Under the pieces are notes generated by a model. That model worked only from the letters and a program-made list of their open reading frames with translations, had not been told where the DNA came from and searched no databases. The position numbers and the translations under genes were made by a program. This document shows positions 33,669 through 44,497 of a stretch of 64,000 nucleotides of DNA, one piece after another (position 1 is the first letter of the stretch; the number at the start of each line of letters is the position of its first letter). This DNA comes from Streptomyces sp. NBC_01276 (lineage in GTDB: Bacteria > Actinomycetota > Actinomycetes > Streptomycetales > Streptomycetaceae), in contig NZ_CP108442.1 of assembly GCF_041435355.1 (NCBI RefSeq), positions 868,001-932,000 on the forward strand, read 5' to 3'.

Positions 33669-34541
33669 TGCTCAGCGCTCCTCTCACTGCCGTACCCATC
33701 GGCACCCAGGCTGCCCACCTCAACGACCAGCCGCCACAGAGAACCCGTCCGCTGACACAACAAGCCAAGCCTCTTCACGCCCCATCGTCCAAGACCTGCT
33801 GCCGGCTCCAGCGATTGCCGCCCGCCATCAAGCTGTTCGGCTCGCAACCCGAGCTGGTCGTGCTCAGGCGGCCGCTTCGATGGGCTCGAGGACGGCCTCG
33901 ACGTCGACCATGACCCGGGATCTGCTCCTGAGGCATCCGCTGCGCCTCCCTGGCGAGGCTTCGCTCAAATGCCGTTTCGGACGGGGTTTCGGCACTTGGA
34001 GCCGAAGTCGAGACGGTTGAACCCGTTCCTCCACCGTAATCGGCGTGGATCAGGCTCGCAGGTCATGGCAGCAGCTCAGTGCAGCGGACCCGCACTCCTC
34101 GTCCTCGTGCACAACCCGCCCGTGCGGCAGGTCTGGACTCTGGCCGAGGTGTGCCAGGCCTGCGCCTCGCAGATCCCCCACACCTGCATCCGCACACCAG
34201 CTTCCACGACAGACCGACAGCGGGCTGCGGCCTCGGAGGAGCACCTACCTGGAGCTGCCCGCGGCAGCCGAAAAGTCCGGGGACCAGACCTCTCGGCATG
34301 AGGTTCCCCTGCCGAGAGGCGCGCCCACGCTCCCTCTCCAGGAATCTGACCACTCGTCAGTAGAGTCAGCAAAGGGTCAGCATTCGTCCGACTAGACCTG
34401 ACCACAGCCTGCTTCACATGGCACTCGACCTCAAGACCAGGAAGCACTCCCAGAGGCCTCGCCAACGTCCGACGAGCCTCCGGAAGCGGAGTGGCGTCAT
34501 GACCACTACACCGAGCCCCGCCTACAGGACGTACATGCAGT
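33669..34541. other. Gene-free decayed stretch (873 bases)
   Basis: No frame with convincing codon bias spans this region. A plus-strand fragment around 34080-34190 (GPALLVLVHNPPVRQVWTLAEVCQACASQIPHT) looks like a piece of a Cys-containing Streptomyces protein but lacks both ends. A minus-strand fragment ends SRVMVDVEAVLEPIEAAA near 33870. These look like gene debris between the NRPS cluster and the chromosomal genes that start with pirin. Confidence 0.5.
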
Positions 34542-35507
34542 TCAGCGCACTCTTCCCCTAGGCTTCAAGCGAGTTGGAGGAAGCTCAGGGGCCGGAATCG
34601 GAGGGCCGTCGTAGCCCTTCACCTCGCCGTAGCGCGTCCCGTTCATCCACTCCTCGCGGAAGCCTGCGATATCCTCTTGGGACCGTCCGATCCAGTTCCA
34701 GAACATGACGATCTCCTCCTCGAACGGCTCGCCCCCCAGCAGCATCAGGCCCGCGTCCGAGAGGGCGCGCAGGGGGAGTTCGGTGCGGCCGCAGCCCAGG
34801 TAGAGCATCGAGCCCGGGAGGACGGGGACGTCGTCGACGCGGGCCTCGCCCGACATCGACAGGACCGCGTACTCGAAGTCCGGGTCCAGGGGGAGGCGGG
34901 TGTCGGTGCCGGCCGCGAGGGTGAGGTCCGCGCCGACGATGGGGGTGTACGCCGTGCCGGGCGAGGCCGCCGTGTCGAGGGTGCCCAGGATCACGGTCGC
35001 GGTGAGGCCCGGGGCCGTGACCGTCGGGAGGTCGGCGTGGTGCTGGAAGTGGGGGTCCACGTCCCGGTGGGCGTCCGGCAGGGCCACCCACAGCTGGGCG
35101 CCGTGCAGGAAGCGGGCGTGCGGGCGGGGGCTCTCCTCGGAGTGGCTGATGCCCCGGCCCGATGTCATCAGGCCCAGCTCGCGCGGGCGGATCGTGGCGA
35201 GGCTGCCGACGCTGTCGCGGTGCAGGACCTCGCCCTCGTGCAGCCAGCTGACCGTCTGGAGGCCGGTGTGCGGGTGCGGGGCGACCTGCATGCCGGGCTC
35301 GTCCGCGATGTCGTCCGGGCCGTAGTGGTCGACGAAGCACCAGGCCCCCACCATGCGGCGGCCCAGGTTCGGCAGGAGGCGGCGGACCTCGGTGGCCTCG
35401 CCGAGCTTGACCGTGCGCGGGCTGAGGAGTTCGCGGACCGGTTCGGCGACGACGAAGCCGCGGCCGCCGCAGGTGGCGAGAGCGGGCTGGCGATCGAGAT
35501 TGCTCAT
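34542..35507 (-). CDS. Pirin family protein
   Basis: 321 residues from the ATG at 35507 (MSNLDRQPAL); a longer frame upstream has no family similarity. The bicupin pirin fold is shown by PHPHTGLQTVSWLHEGEVLHRDS and TSGRGISHSEESP. The four metal ligands are present as His78, His80, His122 and Glu124. Pirins bind iron or other metals, and some have quercetinase activity; a specific role here is not evident. The gene diverges from the TPR protein gene across 130 bases. Confidence 0.93.
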   Translation of the reverse strand: MSNLDRQPALATCGGRGFVVAEPVRELLSPRTVKLGEATEVRRLLPNLGRRMVGAWCFVDHYGPDDIADEPGMQVAPHPHTGLQTVSWLHEGEVLHRDSVGSLATIRPRELGLMTSGRGISHSEESPRPHARFLHGAQLWVALPDAHRDVDPHFQHHADLPTVTAPGLTATVILGTLDTAASPGTAYTPIVGADLTLAAGTDTRLPLDPDFEYAVLSMSGEARVDDVPVLPGSMLYLGCGRTELPLRALSDAGLMLLGGEPFEEEIVMFWNWIGRSQEDIAGFREEWMNGTRYGEVKGYDGPPIPAPELPPTRLKPRGRVR

Positions 35508-35637
35508 ACGCCACAACTTAACGCCGACAGGCCCGGCGGCTCCCGTTCCGCTTCCCGGAATGTCCGCGCCCGCGACGGTGTTGCAGCCGCCGATGACCGG
35601 CAGCGGCCACGAAAGCGAGCGGAAGGAGCCTGCGGGC

Positions 35638-36018
35638 ATGGACGTGAGGACGGGGAAGATGACGGCGGGCACCGGCGGGGACGCCTACCACCTGCACGGG
35701 AGTGCCGCCGAGCGCTGGGCTCGCGGGCAGCTGTTCTTCGAGGCCCGGGAGTACGCGACGGCCGCCCGCGTGCTGGTGTCGGTCGCCGAGGAGGCCCCGG
35801 AGCAGCTCGCTCCGCGGCTGCTGCTGGCCCGCGCCTACTACCACTCCGCGCAGCTCTCCCGCGCCGAGTCCGAGCTGCGCGCCATCCTGGAGCGGTGGCC
35901 GGTGGAGGAGTACGCGCGCCTGATGCTCGGCCGCACCCTGGAGCGGCGCGGCCGGGCCGACGAGGCCCGCCCGCACCTGCGGCTGGCGGCGGCGATGGCC
36001 GGCGAGTTCCCGCAGTAG
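35638..36018 (+). CDS. Tetratricopeptide-repeat protein
   Basis: 126 residues from the ATG with GGAAGGAG at a 9-base distance. Helical repeats of TPR type run from about residue 28 to 120 (ARGQLFFEAREYATAARVLVSVAEEAP, LLLARAYYHSAQLSRAESELRAILE, YARLMLGRTLERRGRADEARPHLRLA), roughly three units. It is small, soluble and without a catalytic domain, so probably a protein-interaction adaptor. A second in-frame ATG six codons in is possible. A hairpin terminator follows at 36028. Confidence 0.85.
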   Translation: MDVRTGKMTAGTGGDAYHLHGSAAERWARGQLFFEAREYATAARVLVSVAEEAPEQLAPRLLLARAYYHSAQLSRAESELRAILERWPVEEYARLMLGRTLERRGRADEARPHLRLAAAMAGEFPQ

Positions 36019-36027
36019 TGGGCCGTC

Positions 36028-36049
36028 CGGCCCCGCGTGTGCGGGGCCG
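36028..36049 (+). terminator. Terminator after the TPR gene
   Basis: Perfect 9-bp stem CGGCCCCGC (36028-36036) / GCGGGGCCG (36041-36049) with a GTGT loop, 10 bases after the TPR stop codon and 30 bases before the methyltransferase start. Confidence 0.75.
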
Positions 36050-36079
36050 GGGGGCGGCCTCGGCTAGCCTGGGTTCCAT

Positions 36080-37285
36080 ATGAACCGCCTGACCACGCCT
36101 TTCGGCTCCTACGAACTCACCCGTTTCCCCGTCGACCCGCGCGACCAGCTCCGCGCCTGGGACGCCGCCGACGAGTACCTGCTGCGTCATCTCGACGCCG
36201 GTACCGGCGAGCGCGGCCCGGTGGACCTGGCCGGCGCCGGGCAGGTCACCGTGGTCGGCGACCGCTGGGGGGCGCTGACGACGGCCCTGGCCGCGTACCG
36301 TCCCACGCAGATCACCGACTCCTCGCTGACCCGCGCCGCCACCGAGGCGAACCTGGACCGGGCCGGCATCGGCACGGCGAAGTCCACGGTGACCCTGCTG
36401 ACCACGCAGGACGCGCCGCCCGAGCGTATCGACGTCCTGCTGATCAGGGTGCCCAAGAGCCTGGCGCTGCTTGAGGACCAGCTCTACCGGCTGGCCCCGC
36501 ACGTGCACGCGGGCACCGTGGTCATCGGCGCCGGCATGGTGAAGGAGATCCACACCTCCACGCTGCGCCTGTTCGAGAAGGTCCTCGGGCCGACGAAGAC
36601 CTCCCTCGCGGAGAAGAAGGCCCGCCTGATCTTCTGCACCCCCACCGCCCCGGGCGCGGCCCGGCCGGCGGGCACGGACCCGTGGCCGGTGACGTACACG
36701 GTGGACGAGGACGGGGGCTCGGGCGCCGGGCTGACCGTGGTCAACCACGCCGGGATCTTCTGCGCGGACCGGCTGGACGTCGGCACGCGCTTCTTCCTCC
36801 AGAGCATCCCGACGAACACGGACGGGGCCCGGGTCGTGGACCTGGGCTGCGGCAACGGCGTCGTCGGCACGGCGGTCGCCGTCGCCGACCCGGACGCCGA
36901 GGTCGTCTTCACGGACGAGTCGTACCAGGCGGTCGCCTCGGCGCGGGCGACCTACGAGGCCAACGTCCGGCCGGGCCGGCGCACGGCGGAGTTCCGGGTC
37001 GGCGACGGGGTCGCGATGCTGGAGCCGGGTTCGGTGGACCTGGTGCTCAACAACCCGCCCTTCCACTCGCACCAGGCGACGACGGACGCGACGGCGCTGC
37101 GCATGTTCGCGCAGTCCCGCAAGGTGCTGCGCACCGGCGGCGAGCTGTGGGTGGTGGCCAACCGCCACATGGGTTACCACACGCACCTGCGGCGGCTCTT
37201 CGGCAACAGCGAAGTCGTCGCGAGCGAGCCGAAGTTCGTGGTCCTGCGGGCGGTCAAGCGGGAGGCGCGGCAGCGCCCCATGTGA
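36080..37285 (+). CDS. Class I SAM-dependent rRNA methyltransferase, RlmG/RsmC type
   Basis: 401 residues with the two-domain layout of RsmC/RlmG guanine-N2 methyltransferases. The degenerate N-terminal domain (1-190) carries VVGDRWGALTTALA. The catalytic domain has VVDLGCGNGVVG (Asp at about 254) for SAM binding and NPPF at 325-328 for the target amino group. Length and the C-terminal GELWVVANRHMGYHTHLRRLFG fit RlmG, which makes m2G1835 of 23S rRNA in E. coli. The target in this organism is inferred from family only. Confidence 0.88.
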   Translation: MNRLTTPFGSYELTRFPVDPRDQLRAWDAADEYLLRHLDAGTGERGPVDLAGAGQVTVVGDRWGALTTALAAYRPTQITDSSLTRAATEANLDRAGIGTAKSTVTLLTTQDAPPERIDVLLIRVPKSLALLEDQLYRLAPHVHAGTVVIGAGMVKEIHTSTLRLFEKVLGPTKTSLAEKKARLIFCTPTAPGAARPAGTDPWPVTYTVDEDGGSGAGLTVVNHAGIFCADRLDVGTRFFLQSIPTNTDGARVVDLGCGNGVVGTAVAVADPDAEVVFTDESYQAVASARATYEANVRPGRRTAEFRVGDGVAMLEPGSVDLVLNNPPFHSHQATTDATALRMFAQSRKVLRTGGELWVVANRHMGYHTHLRRLFGNSEVVASEPKFVVLRAVKREARQRPM

Positions 37286-37313
37286 CCTGCCGGTACGTCC
37301 TACACTCGGCCGC

Positions 37314-38069
37314 GTGAGCAACGGGGCGCGGACGGACACGGGCGGTGAGCGGCGCTACCGCCGCGAGGAGGTGGCCCGGGCGGCGGGCGTCAAGGTGCGC
37401 AACCTGCGCTACTACCAGGAGCGCGGGCTGCTCCCGCCGCCGCGCCGCGAGGGCCGGATCGCCTGGTACTCCGACGACCACCTGACCCGGCTGCGCCTGG
37501 TCAGCGACCTGCTGGGGCGCGGCTACACCGTCAACGGCATCGCGGAGCTGCTCTCCGCCTGGGAGCAGGGCGGCGGCCTGTCCCAACTCCTGGGCCTGGA
37601 GCGGGAGATGACCCGGGACTGGGTGCAGGAGGACCCGGTGTCGATGACCCGGGCCGAGCTGCGCGAACTCTTCGGCCCGGCGGCTTCGGCCGGCGACACC
37701 CGGCGGGCGGCCGAGCTGGGCTACGTACGCCTGGACGGGGACCGGGTCACGTACCCGAGCCGGCGGCTGCTGGAGGCCACGGTGGCGCTGGTGCGGCAGG
37801 GGGTGCCGCTGGCGGAGATCCTGGACGCCGGGGAGTTCGTCCAGTCCCAGGCGGCCGCGCTCGCGGACCGGTTCGTGGGACTGTTCCGCCGGCATGTGAT
37901 CGGCCCGGACGGGCTGGAGCATCTTTCGGCCACCCAGCTGGATCACATCCGGGAGGCGGTGGCGGCCCTGCGGCCCGTCGCGGGTGAGGTGGTGGCCGCG
38001 GAATTCGCGCGGGCGATGGCGCGGCGGGTGGAGGCGGAGGTAGCCGAACTGCTGCGTACGGAGCAGTAG
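37314..38069 (+). CDS. MerR family transcriptional regulator
   Basis: 251 residues from GTG 37314. The MerR winged helix is at the N-terminus (YRREEVARAAGVKVRNLRYYQERGLLPPPRREGRIAWYSDDHLTRLRLV), followed by a dimerization helix and an unusual long effector part with no Cys cluster for metals. It is preceded by TACACT (37301-37306) 7 bases before the GTG and no Shine-Dalgarno, a pattern expected for a leaderless mRNA. The inducer is unknown. The nearest downstream target would be the DUF6230 operon 107 bases on, but no MerR-type operator was recognised there. Confidence 0.9.
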   Translation: MSNGARTDTGGERRYRREEVARAAGVKVRNLRYYQERGLLPPPRREGRIAWYSDDHLTRLRLVSDLLGRGYTVNGIAELLSAWEQGGGLSQLLGLEREMTRDWVQEDPVSMTRAELRELFGPAASAGDTRRAAELGYVRLDGDRVTYPSRRLLEATVALVRQGVPLAEILDAGEFVQSQAAALADRFVGLFRRHVIGPDGLEHLSATQLDHIREAVAALRPVAGEVVAAEFARAMARRVEAEVAELLRTEQ

Positions 38070-38100
38070 GAGTCGGCCGAAAAGGTGCGCTCACGCAACC

Positions 38101-38128
38101 TTGCCAACCACCATTGGCACTCTTACAT
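38101..38128 (+). promoter_or_regulatory. Promoter and inverted repeat of the DUF6230 operon
   Basis: TTGCCA (38101-38106) and TTACAT (38123-38128) with 16 bases between resemble -35 and -10 boxes. TGCCAA (38102-38107) and TTGGCA (38114-38119) form a 6-bp inverted repeat over the -35 box, where a repressor or activator could bind. Confidence 0.5.
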
Positions 38129-38176
38129 TCAACTCGTCGGTAACAAAGGTGCACAGCCGAGATAAGGGACGATCTC

Positions 38177-39926
<1,750 letters not shown>

Positions 39927-39948
39927 CCGGGGCCGCCCCGCGCACCGC

Positions 39949-39987
39949 CGTCCCGCCGTTGCCGGAACCCCCGGCGACGGTGGGACG
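39949..39987. terminator. Bidirectional terminator
   Basis: 17-bp arms (39949-39965 and 39971-39987) with 15 of 17 positions pairing and a 5-base loop AACCC. It lies between the convergent secreted-protein gene (ends 39926) and the phosphoesterase gene (ends 40011). Confidence 0.8.
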
Positions 39988-40010
39988 TGCCGTTGCGGCT
40001 ACAGCCGCGG

Positions 40011-40781
40011 CTACGGCGCCGGCCTGTCGACGACCACCCGGTAGTGCGTCGTCAGCCGCCCGTCGTCGCCGATCACGTGGAAGGCGACCGCCGGCGGCTC
40101 GTCGAGGTGGACGTGGTGGTCGGGATCCGTCTGCACCTCCCAGGGCAGGCGCAGGGTGGACACCACCCCGGGCGCCACCAGCAGCGGGCGGCCCGCGAAG
40201 GTGGTCACGGCCGCCGTGTGGGCGTGCCCGCACAGGAAGGCGAGCAGGTGGGGGTGGCGCTCCGCGAGGGCCGCGAGCCGCTCCTCACCGAACTGCCTGA
40301 TGTCGTCCACGTACGGGGTGTGCAGCGGGACCGGCGGATGGTGGAAGGCGACCAGCACCGGGACCTCGTGCGGGGTCCCGGCGAGGATGCCGTCGAGCCA
40401 GGCGAGCGTGGAGTCCTCCAGGTAACCGTGGTCCTTGCCGGGGACCGAGGAGTCGCACACGGCCAGGACGAAGCCCTCGCCGCGCAGCACCTGGTTCACG
40501 GGCTCCGCGGACGGTTCCTCCTGACCCAGCAGGACCCGGCGGAACGCGCCGCGCTCGTCGTGGTTGCCGGGGCAGACGACGGCCGGATGGCGGGAGGCGA
40601 GCGCCCTGCGGGCCTCCTCGTACTCGGCGTCCGTCCCGTGGTCGGCTATGTCGCCGCTCATCAGGACCGCGTCCAGGTCGTACGGGAGGGCGTCCAGGTA
40701 CTCCAGTACGGCGCGGGTGCGCTCCGCTGCGCGGGTCCCGCCGTCGAGATGGACATCACTGAGCTGCGCGATCACGATCAC
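40011..40781 (-). CDS. Metallophosphoesterase (CpdA/3',5'-cyclic phosphodiesterase-like)
   Basis: 256 residues from GTG 40781 with GAAGGAG upstream. The dimetal phosphoesterase motifs appear in order: SDVHLD (Asp9, His11), MSGDIADHG, PGNHDE, FHHPPV and GHAHTAA. Spacing and length match class III cyclic nucleotide phosphodiesterases such as CpdA. Cytoplasmic, no signal peptide. Activity on cAMP is the family expectation, not shown by sequence. It is a single-gene transcript. Confidence 0.88.
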   Translation of the reverse strand: MIVIAQLSDVHLDGGTRAAERTRAVLEYLDALPYDLDAVLMSGDIADHGTDAEYEEARRALASRHPAVVCPGNHDERGAFRRVLLGQEEPSAEPVNQVLRGEGFVLAVCDSSVPGKDHGYLEDSTLAWLDGILAGTPHEVPVLVAFHHPPVPLHTPYVDDIRQFGEERLAALAERHPHLLAFLCGHAHTAAVTTFAGRPLLVAPGVVSTLRLPWEVQTDPDHHVHLDEPPAVAFHVIGDDGRLTTHYRVVVDRPAP

Positions 40782-40949
40782 GAACGGTGGCTCCTTCGTC
40801 GCCGGTGCGTGGCCGTCACCGGCGTCGCGCGTGACGGTCGGTCACGGCCCCGCCGGGGACGGCTCGTTCGGCCCATTCAACAGGGTGTGCGGGGAGCCCC
40901 CGCCCCCGCCCACCGGGTGCGGCCGCGCCCCACCGCCCGGGGCCCGCCG

Positions 40950-42380
40950 CTACCCCCGGTACGTCTCCAGCAGCCGAAGCCACACCTCGCTGATCGTCGG
41001 GAAGGACGGAACCGCGTGCCACAGCCGCCCGATCGGCACCTCGCCCACCACCGCGACGGTCGCCGCGTGTACCAGTTCGGCCGCGCCGGGCCCCACGAAG
41101 GTGGCGCCCAGGAGAACCTCCCGGTCGAGGTCGACGACCATCCGGGCCCGCCCCCGGTACCCGTCGGCATACAGGCCCGCGCCGGACACCCTGCCGAGGT
41201 CGTAGTCGACGGCGCGCACCCGGTGACCCGCCCGCTCCGCCTCGGCGAGGGTGAGGCCGACCGCGGCGGCCTCCGGGTCGGTGAACACCGCCTGGGGCAG
41301 GGCCTCGGTATCGGCGGTGGCGGCGTGCGCGCCCCAGCGGGCGGTGTCCGGGGCCGGCGATCCGGCCGCGCGGGCGGCGATGGCCGCGCCCGCGATCCGG
41401 GCCTGGTACTTGCCCTGGTGGGTGAGGAGCGCCCGGTGGTTGACGTCCCCGACGGCGTACAGCCAGTCGTGCCCGGGGACCCGGCAGCCGTCGTCGACAC
41501 CGATCCAGCCGCCCGGGGTCAGCCCGACCGTGTCCAGCCCGATGTCCTCGGTCCGCGGCGCCCGCCCGGTGGCCATCAGCAGCTCGTCGCCCTCCAGGGT
41601 CTCGCCGCCCTCCAGCACCACGGTCACCGGCCCGGTCGGACCGTCCCGTACGACCGCCTCGACCGCCACCCCGGTGCGCACCACCGCGCCGGCCTCGGTC
41701 AGCGCCTCGACGACCAGCTCGCCCGCGAAGGGTTCCATCCTCGGCAGCAGCCCCGGCCCCCGGACGAGGACGGTCACCCGGGATCCGAGGGCCTGCCAGG
41801 CCGTGGCCATCTCGGCGGCCACCACGGAACCGCCCACGATCAGCAGCCGGCCGGGCACCTCCCGGGCGGAGGTCGCCTCACGGCTGGTCCACGGCCGGGC
41901 CCCGGCGATGCCGGGGAGGTCCGGGACCACGGCCCGGGTGCCGGTGGCGACGACCACGGCGTGCCGGGCGGCGAGCACGTGGTGCTCCCCCTCGGGACTG
42001 GTCACGGCGACCTTGCGGACCCCGTACAGGCGGCCGTGGCCCCGGTAGAGGTGGGCTCCGATGGAGTCCAGCCAGTCGAGCTGGCCGTCGTCCTTCCAGT
42101 CACCCGTCCAGTAGTCGCGGTGCGCGAACACCGCCTCCGCGTCGAGCGGCCCCCGGACCGCCCCGGCCAGGCCGGGCACCCGGCGCGCCTCCGACCGGGC
42201 GAGCGCCGGGCGCAGCAGGGCCTTGCTGGGGACGCAGGCCCAGTACGAGCACTCCCCGCCGACGAGTTCGCTCTCCACCAGCGCCGTGCTCAGCCCGGCG
42301 GCGCGGGTCCGGTCGACGATGTTCTCGCCGGCCGGGCCCCCACCGAGCACCACGACGTCGTACTCCACCGCTTCAGTCAT
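40950..42380 (-). CDS. Pyridine nucleotide-disulfide oxidoreductase (lipoamide dehydrogenase/mercuric reductase-like)
   Basis: 476 residues from ATG 42380; a GTG five codons upstream is an alternative. FAD motif VVVLGGGPAGENIV, redox-active disulfide GGECSYWACVPSK (Cys44 and Cys49), NAD(P) motif LLIVGGSVVAAEMA, ATGRAPRT, YAVGDV and a C-terminal HAVPSFPTISEVW with the catalytic His. The CSYWAC spacing is normal but the residues differ from CLNVGC of E3 subunits. The dimeric enzyme would pass electrons from NAD(P)H to a disulfide or quinone; the true acceptor is unknown. A thioredoxin gene precedes it. Confidence 0.88.
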   Translation of the reverse strand: MTEAVEYDVVVLGGGPAGENIVDRTRAAGLSTALVESELVGGECSYWACVPSKALLRPALARSEARRVPGLAGAVRGPLDAEAVFAHRDYWTGDWKDDGQLDWLDSIGAHLYRGHGRLYGVRKVAVTSPEGEHHVLAARHAVVVATGTRAVVPDLPGIAGARPWTSREATSAREVPGRLLIVGGSVVAAEMATAWQALGSRVTVLVRGPGLLPRMEPFAGELVVEALTEAGAVVRTGVAVEAVVRDGPTGPVTVVLEGGETLEGDELLMATGRAPRTEDIGLDTVGLTPGGWIGVDDGCRVPGHDWLYAVGDVNHRALLTHQGKYQARIAGAAIAARAAGSPAPDTARWGAHAATADTEALPQAVFTDPEAAAVGLTLAEAERAGHRVRAVDYDLGRVSGAGLYADGYRGRARMVVDLDREVLLGATFVGPGAAELVHAATVAVVGEVPIGRLWHAVPSFPTISEVWLRLLETYRG

Positions 42381-42423
42381 GCGGTCCAGTGTCACCGCAG
42401 CGCGGGGGGCACGTCCCGCAAGG

Positions 42424-42825
42424 TCAGGCCTCCGGCGTGCCGGGGGCCCCGTCCGCGCCCCCGCCGGGGGCGGACTCGGCGATCTTCGCCCGGACCTCGT
42501 CCATGTCCAGGGCGCGGGCCTGCCCGATGAGGTCGGTCAGCGCCGCCTCGGGCAGCGCTCCGGGCTGCGCGAAGATGGCGACCTGGTCCCGGACGATCAT
42601 CAGCGTCGGGATCGAGCTGATCTGGAAGGCCGCCGCCAGCTCCTGCTGCGCCTCGGTGTCCACCTTGGCGAAGACCAGGTCGGGGTTGGCCTCGGCGGCC
42701 TTTTCGTAGACCGGGGCGAACTGCAGGCAGGGGCGGCACCAGCCCGCCCAGAAGTCGATCAGCACGAACGGGTTCTCGCTGACCGTCCGGTCGAAGTTCT
42801 CCTTGGTGAGTTCGACTGTAGCCAC
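42424..42825 (-). CDS. Thioredoxin with WCRPC active site
   Basis: 133 residues with thioredoxin fold motifs VLIDFWAGWCRPC (Cys30-Cys33), the cis-Pro in SSIPTLMI and a C-terminal helix, extended by about 25 Gly/Ala/Pro residues. The active site is WCRPC where WCGPC is usual; Arg in this position may shift redox potential. It ends 43 bases before the start of the disulfide reductase-like gene on the same strand, so the two may form a pair, although canonical thioredoxin reductase is a different, smaller family. Confidence 0.92.
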   Translation of the reverse strand: MATVELTKENFDRTVSENPFVLIDFWAGWCRPCLQFAPVYEKAAEANPDLVFAKVDTEAQQELAAAFQISSIPTLMIVRDQVAIFAQPGALPEAALTDLIGQARALDMDEVRAKIAESAPGGGADGAPGTPEA

Positions 42826-42906
42826 GGTTTCCGGACCTCCTGATCGCAGTGTGTCCTGCTGGAACGATCGGCCGGCGCCCTGAATTCCGCCGGCGCGGCG
42901 GGGTCG

Positions 42907-44346
42907 CTAGAACGGGTGGGCCGGCGGGGTGGTGCGGGCCGTGGTCCAGCGCAGCTCGGTGAAGGCGTCGAGGTTGGCCTCGCCGCCGAAGCGGGCGCCC
43001 GTACCGGAGGCGCCGACCCCGCCGAAGGGGGCCACCGCCTCGTCGTTCACGGTCTGGTCGTTGACGTGGGCGATACCGGTCGGGATGCGTCCGGCCAGCT
43101 CCAGGCCGTGTCCCGCGTCGCGGGTGACGATGCCCAGGGAGAGTCCGTAGGGGCCCGCCGAGGCCAGCTCCACCGCTTCGTCCTCCGTCGCGAAGGACCG
43201 TACGGGTGCCACCGGACCGAAGACCTCCTCCGCGTAGGCGGGGGTGTCGTCGGCCACCCCCGCGAGCACGGTCGGCCGGTAGAACAGGTCCCGGTGGGTG
43301 CCGCCCGCGACCAGCTTGGCGCCCTGCTCCACGCTGGCCTCGACCAGGCCGTGGACCCGCTCCAGCTGGGTCCGGTCGAGCAGCGGGCCGAGGTGCACGG
43401 GCTCGCGGTACGGGTCGCCGACGGCCAGGGCCTCGGCGCGGGCGGCGAGCCGTTCCACGTACTCGTCGTAGAGCGAGGCGTGGACGAGGTGGCGTCCCGC
43501 GGTCATGCAGATCTGGCCCTGGTGGAAGAAGGAGCCCCAGGAGGCCTGAGCGACGGCGGCCTCGACGTCCGCGTCGGCGAGCACGACGAGCGCCGAGTTC
43601 CCGCCCAACTCCAGGTGGGCACGGGTGAGATGACGGCCCGCCAGTTCGCCGACGGAGCGCCCGGCGGCGGTGGAGCCGGTGAAGGACACGACCCGCACGC
43701 GCGGGTCGGCCACCACCGCGGAACCCGTCCGCGCCCCGCCGGGCAGGACGTGCAGCAGCCCGGCCGGCAGTCCGGCGGCCGCGAACACGGCGGCGAGGGC
43801 GAGGCCGCCGCAGACGGCGGTGCGGCGGTCCGGCTTGAGCAGGACCGCGTTGCCGAGCGCGAGCGCGGGCGCCACGGAGCGGATCGAGAGGATCAGCGGG
43901 GCGTTGAAGGGGGCGATCACCCCGACCACCCCCGCCGGCACCCGCCGGGTGAAGGAGAGCCGGGGCGCCTCACTGGGCAGCACCTGCCCGACCGGGCGGG
44001 AGGCCAGCGCGGCGGCCTCGTAGCACTCCTGGGCGGCGACGTGCAGCTCGAAGTCCGCCTTGCCGGGAATCGAACCCGACTCCCGGACCAGCCATTCCCG
44101 CAGTTCACCGGCGTGGGCCGTGAACAGGTCCCCGGCGCGGCGCAGCACGGCCGCGCGCTCCGGGTGGCCCGCCCGAGCCCAGTCGCGCTGGGCTGCGCGG
44201 GCCCGTACGGCGGCCTCCCCCACGTCGGCGGGCCCGGCGAGGTCGACGGTGGCGAGGGTACGGCCGGTCGCGGGTTCGACGACCGGGGCCGTGCCCCCGG
44301 TGAGGGTGGGTCCGTCCTGCCAGAGAGTCGGGTCGAGCAGTGGCAT
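42907..44346 (-). CDS. NAD(P)-dependent aldehyde dehydrogenase (benzaldehyde dehydrogenase-like)
   Basis: 479 residues from ATG 44346, preceded by GGAGG. Rossmann segment SFTGSTAAGR, general base Glu in ELGGN (about 246), nucleophile Cys in GQICMTAGRH (about 280), and the conserved EEVFGPVAPV. The start MPLLDPTLWQDG resembles actinobacterial enzymes named benzaldehyde dehydrogenase; aromatic aldehydes are a plausible but unproven substrate. It lies downstream of the thiolase gene on the same strand across 151 bases, so common regulation is possible but not clear. Confidence 0.9.
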   Translation of the reverse strand: MPLLDPTLWQDGPTLTGGTAPVVEPATGRTLATVDLAGPADVGEAAVRARAAQRDWARAGHPERAAVLRRAGDLFTAHAGELREWLVRESGSIPGKADFELHVAAQECYEAAALASRPVGQVLPSEAPRLSFTRRVPAGVVGVIAPFNAPLILSIRSVAPALALGNAVLLKPDRRTAVCGGLALAAVFAAAGLPAGLLHVLPGGARTGSAVVADPRVRVVSFTGSTAAGRSVGELAGRHLTRAHLELGGNSALVVLADADVEAAVAQASWGSFFHQGQICMTAGRHLVHASLYDEYVERLAARAEALAVGDPYREPVHLGPLLDRTQLERVHGLVEASVEQGAKLVAGGTHRDLFYRPTVLAGVADDTPAYAEEVFGPVAPVRSFATEDEAVELASAGPYGLSLGIVTRDAGHGLELAGRIPTGIAHVNDQTVNDEAVAPFGGVGASGTGARFGGEANLDAFTELRWTTARTTPPAHPF

Positions 44347-44497
44347 GACGCGGGGCCTCCGGATGGGGGTGGGCGGGGCGGGGGGCGGCAGCACGCGCCA
44401 TCGTGCCAGACCGGGGGCACCACTTCTGTTCAGTTATTGGGCAGTTGACGGGATCCGGTGACCGGAAACGATCGACTCCCCCGGGGCGTGGGCGGGT

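Noticed and set aside
44060..44090. T-arm-like sequence of a tRNA on the minus strand (GGTTCGATTCCCGGC)
   Set aside because: It lies inside the aldehyde dehydrogenase and encodes the conserved residues SGSIPGK. No acceptor stem, D-arm or anticodon arm can be drawn around it.
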